From positions 1 to 5,288 of the forward strand of contig CAKTKV010000111.1 of NCBI GenBank assembly GCA_934572355.1: a stretch of DNA of 5,288 nt, given 5' to 3'. The position numbers and the translations under genes are program-made. Position 1 is the first letter of the stretch. Every line of letters starts with the position of its first letter. The stretch comes from an uncultured Oscillospiraceae bacterium. GTDB taxonomy: Bacteria > Bacillota > Clostridia > Oscillospirales > Oscillospiraceae. Positions 1-5,288 of this stretch are shown in pieces. The notes under the pieces are model-generated. The model saw only the letters and a list, made by a program, of their open reading frames with translations, searched no databases and had not been told where the DNA came from.

Positions 1-1254
1 GCGGACGACGGCATCATGCCGCAGACTGTTGAATCCATAAACCACGCGAAGGCCGCGAACATCCCGGTCGTCGTCGCGATAAACAAGATGGACGCCGTCG
101 GCGCAAATCCCGAGCGCATCAAGCAGCAGCTCACCGAGTATGACCTCGTCAGCGAGGAGTGGGGCGGCGATACAATAATCTGCCCGATCTCCGCAAAGAC
201 CGGTCAGGGCATCGATAACCTGCTTGAGAATCTTGCAGTCCTGTCCGAAGTCCTTGAGCTCAAGGCCAATCCCAACCGTGCCGCAAAGGGCGCGGTCATT
301 GAGGCGCGTCTTGATAAGGGCCGCGGCCCGATCATGACTGTCCTTGTCCAGAACGGTACTCTCAAGCTCGGCGATATCATCATTGCCGGTACTGCTGTTG
401 GCCGTGTCCGCACGATGATAAACGACAAGGGACAGCGCGTCACCGAAGCCGGTCCCTCAACTCCGGTCGAGATCTCCGGTATGTCCGAGGTCCCGAGCGC
501 GGGCGACACCTTTAACGCCGTCGCAGACGAGCGCATGGCAAGAGAGCTTGCCGAGGAGCGCCGCATCCAGATGAGCAGCAACGCAATGCCCGGCACGAAG
601 AAGGTCAGCCTTGAGGATCTGTTCAGCCAGATACAAGCCGGTGAAATGAAGACTCTGAACGTCATCGTCAAGGCCGACGTTCAGGGCTCCGCCGAGGCAG
701 TCAAGGCTTCGCTTGAGAAAATATCCAACGAGGAAGTCAGAGTCAAGGTCATCCACAGCGCAGTCGGCGCGATCAATGAGTCCGACGTTATGCTTGCGGC
801 GACCTCCGGCGCTATCATTGTCGGCTTCAATGTCCGTCCCGATAATGCCGCCCGCGACAGCGCGGCGCGCAGCAAGGTCGATATGCGCATGTACCGCGTC
901 ATTTATGACTGCATAAACGAGATCGAAGCTGCCATGAAGGGCATGCTTGCGCCGAAGTTCAAGGAGGTCGTCATCGGCCATGCCGAAGTCCGCGAGACCT
1001 ACAAGGTCTCCAAGGTCGGCACTGTCTGCGGCTGCTACTGCACTGACGGCAAGATACAGCGCGGCTGCGAAGTCCGTGTCCTGCGCGACAATATCGTTAT
1101 CCATGAGGGCGAGCTTGCTTCGCTGCGCCGCTTCAAGGACGACGTCAAGGAAGTCGCCAGCGGCTATGAATGCGGCATGCAGGTCGAGAAGTTCAATGAC
1201 ATCAAGGTCGGCGATGTTATCGAGTGCTTCGTGATGGAGCAGATAAACGCATAA
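1..1254 (+). CDS. infB: Translation initiation factor IF-2, C-terminal part (5' end outside window)
   Basis: IF-2 is the GTPase that places initiator fMet-tRNA on the 30S subunit and promotes 50S joining in the cytoplasm. The reading frame is open from base 1, so the gene enters from the left; the first in-frame ATG (base 16) is internal. The first visible residues, ADDGIMPQT, follow the switch II region of the G domain in this family. The G4 motif NKMD is at visible residues 28-31 and the G5 motif SAK at 64-66. Beta-barrel domain II follows from about residue 85 ([10 protein letters not shown] at 101-110), then domain III from about 200 (KADVQGS at 224-230) and the fMet-tRNA-binding C-terminal domain from about 320 ([10 protein letters not shown] from 326). 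There are 417 residues before the TAA, and the C-terminus is intact. Codon use is strongly biased (GTC and AAG almost exclusive for Val and Lys), as expected of a highly expressed gene. The G1-G3 motifs lie outside the window. Confidence 0.98.
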   Translation, partial: ADDGIMPQTVESINHAKAANIPVVVAINKMDAVGANPERIKQQLTEYDLVSEEWGGDTIICPISAKTGQGIDNLLENLAVLSEVLELKANPNRAAKGAVIEARLDKGRGPIMTVLVQNGTLKLGDIIIAGTAVGRVRTMINDKGQRVTEAGPSTPVEISGMSEVPSAGDTFNAVADERMARELAEERRIQMSSNAMPGTKKVSLEDLFSQIQAGEMKTLNVIVKADVQGSAEAVKASLEKISNEEVRVKVIHSAVGAINESDVMLAATSGAIIVGFNVRPDNAARDSAARSKVDMRMYRVIYDCINEIEAAMKGMLAPKFKEVVIGHAEVRETYKVSKVGTVCGCYCTDGKIQRGCEVRVLRDNIVIHEGELASLRRFKDDVKEVASGYECGMQVEKFNDIKVGDVIECFVMEQINA

Positions 1255-1265
1255 GAAAAGAATGA

Positions 1266-1293
1266 TACGGGCGCTGCGTTTGCCGCGCCCGTA
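1266..1293 (+). other. GC-rich hairpin between infB and rbfA, no U-tract
   Basis: The sequence pairs 1266-1274 with 1285-1293 as a perfect 9-bp stem (TACGGGCGC with GCGCCCGTA). After one T/C mismatch, two more pairs (GC at 1276-1277 with GC at 1282-1283) close a 4-nt loop. The next bases (AAGGCATATC) are not U-rich, so it does not look like a full intrinsic terminator. It lies 11 bases after the infB stop and ends 9 bases before the rbfA Shine-Dalgarno site. Likely roles, by inference, are an mRNA-stability or processing element, or a partial terminator that lowers expression of the genes after infB. Confidence 0.6.
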
Positions 1294-1302
1294 AGGCATA
1301 TC

Positions 1303-1309
1303 AGGAGAG
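1303..1309 (+). promoter_or_regulatory. Ribosome binding site of rbfA
   Basis: AGGAGAG is a strong match to the anti-Shine-Dalgarno complement. Counting from the end of its AGGAG core, it sits 7 nt before the ATG at 1315. It fixes the rbfA start; no competing start with such a site is visible in the gap. Confidence 0.8.
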
Positions 1310-1314
1310 TAACT

Positions 1315-1686
1315 ATGTCATCTAATAAAATCGGAAGAATCAATGACGATATACAGCGCGTGCTGTCAAAGCTGCTGACCGAGGTCAAGGACCCGCGCGT
1401 GCAGCAGGGGATGATAAGCGTGACGCGCGTGGAGACCACAGGCGACCTGCGCTACTGCAAGGTGTGGCTGTCGGTAATGGGGATGCAGAACGAGAAGGAC
1501 TTCCGCAAGGGGCTCAAGTCCGCTTCGGGCTGGCTGCGCCATGAGCTTGCCGGTTCCATGAACCTGCGCTACACTCCGGAGCTCGTGTTCGAGATAGACC
1601 ACAGCATCGAATACGGCGCGCACATCAGCCAGATGATAAGCGAGCTTGACATCAAGCACGATGAGGATGAGGATAATGAACTATAA
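1315..1686 (+). CDS. rbfA: 30S ribosome-binding factor A (RbfA)
   Basis: RbfA binds the 30S subunit and assists late maturation of 16S rRNA, including its 5' end; it is also known as a cold-shock factor. The 123-residue product has the usual RbfA length and the single type II KH fold. Helix 1 begins at residue 8 (RINDDIQRVLSKLL), followed by the family motif DPRV at 26-29 and the strand GMISVTRVETTGDL. ASG at 70-72 is the AxG kink characteristic of RbfA, and LRYTPEL lies in the last strand. The C-terminus is a short acidic tail (DEDEDNEL). The start at 1315 is supported by an AGGAG site and by alignment to the family N-terminus. It follows infB, as in many Firmicutes and Proteobacteria, and its last 11 nt overlap the next gene. 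Val codons are mostly GTG, unlike infB, so expression is probably lower. Confidence 0.96.
   Translation: MSSNKIGRINDDIQRVLSKLLTEVKDPRVQQGMISVTRVETTGDLRYCKVWLSVMGMQNEKDFRKGLKSASGWLRHELAGSMNLRYTPELVFEIDHSIEYGAHISQMISELDIKHDEDEDNEL
1669..1672 (+). promoter_or_regulatory. Ribosome binding site for the nrnA-like gene, inside rbfA
   Basis: Two GAGG boxes (1663-1666 and 1669-1672) lie in the acidic-tail codons of rbfA, 9 and 3 nt before the ATG at 1676. They decide in favour of this start over the in-frame ATGs further upstream (such as 1646), which would add a non-homologous, Met-rich extension. Confidence 0.6.
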
Positions 1687-2611
1687 ACAGTGCGCAAAGC
1701 TCCTGCTGACGCATGAGAATATACTGATCGTCACCCACAGAAACCCGGACGGGGACACTGTCGCAAGTGCGGCGGCGCTGTGCAGCGCCCTGCGCCGCGG
1801 CGGGAGGAACGCATACCTTTATCCCAACCCGCAGGTGAACCGCCATCTGCGCCCGTTTGCGGAGCCGTATTTTGCACCAGAGGATTTCGCGGCAAAGTAC
1901 ACGGTCGCGGTGGATGTGGCGACGGAGGGGATGCTGCCGAAGGGCTTTGAGGGCACGGTCGACCTCTGCATCGACCACCATCAGACAAACTCCGGTTACG
2001 CCGGTGAGACGCTTGTCCGCGCGGACAAGTCCTCATGTGCGGAGGCCGTGATGGAAGTCATCCTCTGCATGAATACCGACCTTACGCCCGATGAGGCGAC
2101 GCTTCTCTATATAGGCCTCACGACGGATACAGGCTGCTTCCAGTATTCCAACACCAGCGCTGCGAGCTTTCGCGCGGCGGCGGAGCTGCTGCGGCTCGGC
2201 GCGGACAACGCAATGGTCAGCACGGTGTTCTTCCGCAAGGTGTCCCGTGCGCGGCTCAAGCTTGAGAGCATGATATACTCCGGGCTGCAGTATTTCCGTG
2301 ACGGAAAGATAGCCGTTGCGACTATCACCCCGGAAATGATGGAGAAGGCCGGCGCGACCGAGGACGACTGCGACGATCTTGCCGGGCTTGCGGGACGCGT
2401 CGAAGGCAGCATCCTTAACATCACCATCCGCGAGCAGGAGGACGGTTCGAGCAAGATATCCGTCCGTTCGACGCCGGAGATAAACAGCAGCGATATTTGC
2501 GCGGTGTTCGGCGGCGGCGGCCACGCGATGGCGGCCGGCTGCACGATATACGGTAAACCCGACAAGGCGCGCGATATGCTGCTGAGCGTTATAGACGAGG
2601 TCTGGAAATGA
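1676..2611 (+). CDS. nrnA: DHH/DHHA1-family phosphoesterase, NrnA-like (oligoribonuclease / pAp phosphatase)
   Basis: This is a bifunctional-type NrnA/RecJ-like phosphoesterase. Characterised NrnA proteins degrade 2-5-nt RNAs and dephosphorylate 3'-phosphoadenosine 5'-phosphate (pAp) with Mn2+. The product has 311 residues, close to the roughly 313 of Bacillus NrnA. Metal-binding motif I is H21-R-N-P-D25-G-D27, motif II is the aspartate D80 (VAVDVA), the DHH motif is D100-H101-H102, and motif IV is the aspartate of GLTTDTG (D151). After a linker, the C-terminal DHHA1 domain ends in the GGGGH motif (residues 279-283), used for substrate binding. All catalytic motifs are intact. The start at 1676 overlaps rbfA by 11 nt, and the stop overlaps the truB start as ATGA, indicating translational coupling. 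NrnA substitutes for Orn in Firmicutes. The choice of NrnA over another DHH/DHHA1 phosphoesterase (for example a GdpP-like domain alone) rests on length, the lack of membrane or GGDEF parts, and the rbfA-truB context. Confidence 0.92.
   Translation: MNYKQCAKLLLTHENILIVTHRNPDGDTVASAAALCSALRRGGRNAYLYPNPQVNRHLRPFAEPYFAPEDFAAKYTVAVDVATEGMLPKGFEGTVDLCIDHHQTNSGYAGETLVRADKSSCAEAVMEVILCMNTDLTPDEATLLYIGLTTDTGCFQYSNTSAASFRAAAELLRLGADNAMVSTVFFRKVSRARLKLESMIYSGLQYFRDGKIAVATITPEMMEKAGATEDDCDDLAGLAGRVEGSILNITIREQEDGSSKISVRSTPEINSSDICAVFGGGGHAMAAGCTIYGKPDKARDMLLSVIDEVWK
2597..2601 (+). promoter_or_regulatory. Ribosome binding site of truB, inside nrnA
   Basis: GAGGT lies 6 nt before the truB ATG and within the last codons of the preceding gene. 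Together with the ATGA overlap it supports reinitiation at 2608. Confidence 0.65.
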
Positions 2612-3480
2612 ACGGCATACTCCTCATCGATAAGGAGCAGGACTGGACGAGCAACGATGTTGTCGCAAAGCTCAAGGGCATCCTGCATGAGCGGCGCATC
2701 GGTCACTCCGGTACGCTTGATCCGATGGCTACCGGACTGCTTGTGGTCTTTATTGGCCGGGCGACCCGCGCCGTCGAGTTTGCCGAAGGGCACGACAAGC
2801 GCTATCTTGCCTCACTTCGCCTCGGCGTCACAACGGACACGCAGGACACCACCGGGAACGTGCTGAAAACCGGCGACGCGTCAGGTGTTGATGAGGCAGC
2901 GCTGAGAGCAGTGCTCGACCGCTTCACCGGAGAACAGCTCCAGATGCCGCCGATGTACTCGGCGATAAAGGTGAACGGACGCAGGCTCTATGATATTGCC
3001 CGCAGCGGCGGTGAGGTCGAACGCGCACCAAGACCGATATGCGTAAAGAGCATTGAAATAACCGGCCGCGACGGGGACGACTGGCTGCTTGACATCAGCT
3101 GTTCCAAGGGCACATACGTGCGCACACTGTGCAATGATATCGGCGATGCGCTCGGCTGCGGCGGCTGCATGAGCGCACTCAGACGTACCGGCGCAGGAGC
3201 TTTCACGCTCGACGGCGCGGTGAAGATAGGCGAGGTGCAGCGCCTTGCGGACGAGGGCAGAGCGGAAGAACTTCTCATTCCTGTTGACAGACTGTTCAAG
3301 GGAACAAAAAAGTGTACCGCTTCGTCAGAAACAGAGAAGAAGATACGCTGCGGAAACCCTGTCAAGACCTCGCTGCCGGACGGAGAGTACAGATTATACT
3401 CCGAAGGCGGGGAATTCCTGATGCTCGGTCGTGTTCAGCGCGGCATAATGAAAACGGTAAAAAGCTTTTTCGAGGTATAA
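2608..3480 (+). CDS. truB: tRNA pseudouridine-55 synthase (TruB)
   Basis: TruB isomerises U55 to pseudouridine in the T-loop of nearly all tRNAs and also acts as a tRNA chaperone. The 290-residue product has the normal length. It begins with the family N-terminus (GILLIDKEQDWTSNDVV, where most members have KPxGxTS). Catalytic motif GHSGTLDPMATG carries the nucleophile D38. The KRYLASLRLG segment carries Y66, placed like E. coli Tyr76. MPPMYSAIKVNGRRLYD starts at 113, and the SKGTYVRTL motif holds R172, placed like E. coli Arg181. These equivalences are by motif position, not by alignment. From about residue 225 a C-terminal PUA-like part follows (KIRCGNPVKTSLPDGEYRLY, then the FLMLGRV strand). 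No frameshift or missing catalytic residue is seen. The gene is translationally coupled to the upstream nrnA-like gene and ends 7 nt before ribF, so the three are probably one transcript. Confidence 0.97.
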   Translation: MNGILLIDKEQDWTSNDVVAKLKGILHERRIGHSGTLDPMATGLLVVFIGRATRAVEFAEGHDKRYLASLRLGVTTDTQDTTGNVLKTGDASGVDEAALRAVLDRFTGEQLQMPPMYSAIKVNGRRLYDIARSGGEVERAPRPICVKSIEITGRDGDDWLLDISCSKGTYVRTLCNDIGDALGCGGCMSALRRTGAGAFTLDGAVKIGEVQRLADEGRAEELLIPVDRLFKGTKKCTASSETEKKIRCGNPVKTSLPDGEYRLYSEGGEFLMLGRVQRGIMKTVKSFFEV

Positions 3481-3487
3481 ACAATTT

Positions 3488-4396
3488 ATGGCAGAAACAA
3501 AACGCGCGATAGCACTGGGCTTTTTCGACGGGGTGCATATCGGCCACGGCTCACTGCTGGAAAAGACAAAGCAGCGCGCTGCTGAGATCGGCGCGATGCC
3601 GTCTGTGCTGAGCTTTGACGTGCATCCGGACAACCTCGTGTTCAATACAGAGGTCCCGCTTATCAACAGCCCGATCGGCAGGGAGGAGATCATCCGCCGC
3701 TGCTACGGGATAGATAACGTCGTGTTCATCCATTTCAACAAACACGTGATGTGCATGCCGTGGCAGGAGTTCATCGATTCGATCATAGACGAGCTCAACA
3801 TCGGCTGGGTCGTCGTCGGACACGACTTCTGCTTTGGCTATAAGGGCGAAGGCAAGGCCGAAAAGCTCAAGATCTATTGCGAGGAGCGCGGGATAGGATG
3901 CGACATTATGCCGCCGGTCATGCTTGACGGACGCGTTGTCAGCTCCACCTATATCCGCAAGCTCATTGCGGACGGGGACATGGAGGAAGCGGCGCGCTAT
4001 CTCGGCCACCCGCATACGCTGTCGGACACTGTTCATTCCGGCTACCACATCGGCAGGAAGCTCGGCACACCGACGATAAACATGCATTTTCCCGAGGGCG
4101 TCATCATACCGCGCCACGGCGTATATGCCGCGAAGGCCTACCTTGAGGGCGGCGAGAGCTACGTCGCGGTGACCAATGTCGGCATCAGGCCGACGGTCGG
4201 GAACGGGAACAGCGTCACGGTCGAGAGCCATCTGCTGGATTACAGCGGCAATCTGTACGGACGGCAGGCGAGAGTCGAGTTTTATAAATTCCTGCGCCCG
4301 GAGAGGAGGTTTTCCGGATTTGAGGAGCTGTCAACGCAGATACGCCGCGATACTGAGAGCGCGAAAGAATATTTTGAAAGCAGAGATAAGAAGTGA
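3488..4396 (+). CDS. ribF: Bifunctional riboflavin kinase / FAD synthetase (RibF)
   Basis: RibF phosphorylates riboflavin to FMN with ATP and then adenylylates FMN to FAD in the cytosol. The product has 302 residues, near the family's usual 305-315. The N-terminal nucleotidyltransferase domain shows GFFDGVHIGH (residues 11-20, a HIGH-type motif), VVVGHDFCFG (108-117) and SSTYIR (152-157). The C-terminal riboflavin kinase domain shows GRKLGTPTIN (189-198) with the PTxN motif at 195-198, then GVYAAKAYL and NVGIRPTVG. The likely catalytic base is E246 in VESHLLDY. The protein starts nearly at the first motif, as in many clostridial homologues. The only ribosome site, GAGGT at 3472-3476 inside truB, is 11 nt away, slightly long. 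TruB-RibF adjacency is widespread in bacteria. No FMN riboswitch precedes it, so regulation most likely comes with the operon. The gene that follows is not the frequently seen rpsO. Confidence 0.97.
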   Translation: MAETKRAIALGFFDGVHIGHGSLLEKTKQRAAEIGAMPSVLSFDVHPDNLVFNTEVPLINSPIGREEIIRRCYGIDNVVFIHFNKHVMCMPWQEFIDSIIDELNIGWVVVGHDFCFGYKGEGKAEKLKIYCEERGIGCDIMPPVMLDGRVVSSTYIRKLIADGDMEEAARYLGHPHTLSDTVHSGYHIGRKLGTPTINMHFPEGVIIPRHGVYAAKAYLEGGESYVAVTNVGIRPTVGNGNSVTVESHLLDYSGNLYGRQARVEFYKFLRPERRFSGFEELSTQIRRDTESAKEYFESRDKK

Positions 4397-4408
4397 ACCA
4401 ACGTTCAC
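4393..4408. repeat. Inverted repeat GTGAAC-CAAC-GTTCAC with a third copy at 4417-4422
   Basis: GTGAAC (4393-4398) and GTTCAC (4403-4408) are perfect 6-bp inverted copies around a 4-nt centre, and GTTCAC recurs in direct orientation at 4417-4422. The first arm contains the ribF stop codon. The 6-bp stem is too short, and lacks the T-run, for a credible terminator. Since the second arm overlaps the proposed -35 box, it could be an operator half-site array, but this is inference from position only. Confidence 0.35.
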
Positions 4409-4431
4409 ACGTACATGTTCACAGATATAAA
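4404..4431 (+). promoter_or_regulatory. Candidate sigma-70/sigma-A promoter for the PepSY gene
   Basis: TTCACA at 4404-4409 (5 of 6 to TTGACA) and TATAAA at 4426-4431 (5 of 6 to TATAAT) are separated by 16 nt. Transcription would begin at about 4437-4440. That would make the ATG at 4441 nearly leaderless and leave a leader of about 45 nt for the ATG at 4483. The local sequence is A+T-rich compared with the surrounding genes. This is a consensus match only. Confidence 0.45.
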
Positions 4432-4464
4432 CAGGTATAGATGCCTGACGAGAGCCGAAAACGG

Positions 4465-4471
4465 AAAGGGG
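4465..4471 (+). promoter_or_regulatory. Ribosome binding site deciding the PepSY gene start
   Basis: AAAGGGG ends 11 nt before the ATG at 4483. The alternative in-frame ATG at 4441, directly after an in-frame TAG (4438-4440), has no comparable site and would add only 14 mainly charged residues. The later start is therefore preferred. Confidence 0.55.
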
Positions 4472-4482
4472 TAAAGTCAAAA

Positions 4483-5288
4483 ATGAGTACGGATAACGAT
4501 TACGGTACGACTTCAACCGTGAAGAATAAAAAGCGTATGCCGACATGGCTGATCATTCTGCTGATCCTTGTTCTTTTTGCCGGCGGCGTGCTCGCCGGGC
4601 TGAAGCTTGCGACGATCAACGAGCCTACCGGACTTTGGGCGCGGATGTTTCCCGAGGCTGTCGAGCCGACCATGACCGCAGTGCCGACGGCAACGCAGAA
4701 GCCGAGCGAGTCCGCGAAGCCCGCGGCGGCTGCGAAGCCATCGGCAAAGCCCACAGAGAGCACAAAGCCGACAGCAAGCGCTAAGCCCGAGGAGAGCACG
4801 GCACCCGCGGAAAGTGCAGAACCGGAAGCGAGTACAAAGCCTGAGGAATCTGCAAAACCCGAGACGAGCGCTGCGCCGACAGAGGCGACACCGGAGCCGT
4901 CTGCACCCGCAGCGCCTGAATACATAGAGCCGGAGACCGCCGTCGATGCCGCGCTCAAGCATGCGAAGGTCAGTGAAAAGGACGCGGATGTATATAAGGC
5001 GCGCATTGAGGAGCTCAGAGGAACGAGCGTTTACATCATCGGCTTCACCGCGGGAGACGCGGATTACGAATATGAGATCAATGCCCTGACCGGCAAGGTC
5101 GAGGGCTGGGAGCGTCTGCGCAGCGGAGCTGCCGAGGACACAGTGGAAGCCGCTTCTGCGTCGGAGAACAGCGTCACAAGCAGCGCGGCAGGCTCCAATC
5201 TGCCGGAGCTTATAGATGTGCAGGCCGCGAAGCTTACTGCCTACAGCCACGCGGGCATAGCAGAAAAGGACGCGCAGAGCGTCAAGTC
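4483..5288 (+). CDS. Membrane-anchored PepSY-domain protein with repeat-rich linker (3' end outside window)
   Basis: The frame has no stop from 4483 to the right edge, giving 268 residues and no C-terminus. Residues 1-18 are polar and end in a basic patch (K14, K16, K17, R18). Residues 20-40 form one hydrophobic helix (PTWLIILLILVLFAGGVLAG), so by the positive-inside rule the rest is extracytoplasmic. From about 60 to 146 comes a Pro/Ala/Lys/Ser/Thr/Glu linker of hexapeptide repeats. Residues 149-210 match the PepSY pattern: an AVDAALKHAKVSEKDADVY helix, then strands with YEYEINALTGKVEGW. A Ser/Ala/Glu spacer (211-242) leads to a second PepSY start (243-268, AYSHAGIAEKDAQ). PepSY domains occur in M4-peptidase propeptides and in secreted or anchored proteins, often as presumed protease inhibitors; the role here is unknown. 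The hydrophobic segment could instead be an uncleaved signal, but no lipobox cysteine is present. The gene probably has its own promoter and is not functionally tied to ribF. Confidence 0.88.
   Translation, partial: MSTDNDYGTTSTVKNKKRMPTWLIILLILVLFAGGVLAGLKLATINEPTGLWARMFPEAVEPTMTAVPTATQKPSESAKPAAAAKPSAKPTESTKPTASAKPEESTAPAESAEPEASTKPEESAKPETSAAPTEATPEPSAPAAPEYIEPETAVDAALKHAKVSEKDADVYKARIEELRGTSVYIIGFTAGDADYEYEINALTGKVEGWERLRSGAAEDTVEAASASENSVTSSAAGSNLPELIDVQAAKLTAYSHAGIAEKDAQSVK
4699..4890 (+). repeat. Degenerate 18-bp tandem repeat encoding a hexapeptide linker
   Basis: Residues 73-136 of the PepSY protein break into ten hexapeptides of the form (K/A/E)-P-x-x-(S/A)-(A/T), for example KPSESA, KPTEST, KPTASA, KPEEST, APAESA, EPEAST, KPEESA and KPETSA, with one short 4-residue unit (KPSA, residues 85-88). 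At DNA level this is an 18-bp period with much third-base divergence. Such linkers usually hold an extracellular domain away from the membrane across the cell wall. The repeat also creates long stop-free shadow frames on the opposite strand. Confidence 0.8.
4927..5112 (+). other. First PepSY domain of the membrane protein
   Basis: Residues 149-210 show an amphipathic helix with the HA-x-V-x-x-x-D pattern typical of PepSY repeats (L158, H160, A161, V163, D167). A strand pair follows, ending in YEYEINALTGKV, which fits the family's Y-E-(V/Y)-x-(I/V)-(D/N)-A-x-T-G-x-(V/I) ending. The 7-of-13 match of HAKVSEKDADVYK with HAGIAEKDAQSVK in the second copy, including an identical 12-nt stretch (4975-4986 and 5263-5274), points to tandem duplication. 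Confidence 0.8.

Noticed and set aside
457..1299. 280-residue open frame on the minus strand opposite infB
   Set aside because: It is fully covered by the unmistakable IF-2 coding frame, its composition is low-complexity Asp/Ala/Leu-rich, and it has no recognisable domain; it is a shadow of biased codon use.
1646..1675. Upstream in-frame ATGs as start of the nrnA-like gene
   Set aside because: They would add a Met/Arg-rich extension encoded in the rbfA acidic tail with no family match; ATG 1676 has GAGG boxes and a normal N-terminus.
3459..3470. AAAAAGCTTTTT palindrome near the end of truB as a terminator
   Set aside because: It has no loop and no GC stem, lies inside the coding sequence, and precedes a tightly spaced ribF, so termination there is unlikely.
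4403..4422. GTTCAC copies as a CRISPR-like or mobile-element end repeat
   Set aside because: The units are only 6 bp with irregular short spacing, and no transposase, target duplication or cas gene is present.
4441..4482. ATG at 4441 as start of the PepSY gene
   Set aside because: It is in frame but lacks a ribosome site and lies at the likely transcription start; the AAAGGGG site serves the ATG at 4483.
4545..4784. 79-residue + strand frame inside the PepSY gene
   Set aside because: It is an out-of-frame shadow of the TM and linker region with no ribosome site or recognisable domain.
4513..5250. 245- and 168-residue minus-strand frames opposite the PepSY gene
   Set aside because: Their Arg/Cys/Leu- and Gly/Ala/Ser-rich repeats mirror the 18-bp linker repeat of the + strand. 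The + strand frame has a Shine-Dalgarno site, a TM helix and a PepSY domain.

Overview
The window reads as a chromosomal segment of an anaerobic Firmicute of class Clostridia, most likely an Oscillospiraceae/Ruminococcaceae-type organism. This placement rests on the gene order infB-rbfA-nrnA-truB-ribF, a typical Firmicute translation/RNA-processing cluster, on the moderately high G+C with strong Shine-Dalgarno sites, and on the style of the proteins. It is an inference, not a database result. All genes lie on the + strand.

Region 1 (1-1254) is the 3' part of infB (initiation factor IF-2), entering from the left edge in mid G-domain. A 60-nt gap follows. It holds a strong GC hairpin with no U-tract and the rbfA ribosome binding site. 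Region 2 (1315-4396) is tightly packed: rbfA, an nrnA-type DHH/DHHA1 phosphoesterase overlapping rbfA by 11 nt, truB overlapping nrnA by the 4-nt ATGA, and ribF 7 nt after truB. This spacing implies cotranscription and translational coupling. The set joins initiation (IF-2), 30S maturation (RbfA), turnover of very short RNA or pAp (NrnA-like), tRNA pseudouridine-55 synthesis (TruB) and FMN/FAD synthesis (RibF).

Region 3 (4397-5288) departs from the conserved cluster. Where rpsO often follows ribF, there is an 86-nt gap with a plausible sigma-70-type promoter and an inverted GTGAAC/GTTCAC repeat. After it comes a gene, open to the right edge, for a membrane-anchored extracytoplasmic protein. 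It has a cytoplasmic basic N-terminus, one transmembrane helix, a Pro/Ala/Lys/Ser/Thr/Glu linker built of hexapeptide repeats, one complete PepSY domain and the beginning of a second. This is the least ordinary part of the window.

No tRNA, rRNA, CRISPR array, insertion sequence or attachment site was recognised. I found no convincing evidence for a wholly new system. The items most worth a second look are the PepSY protein with its periodic linker and upstream control region, and the hairpin between infB and rbfA.
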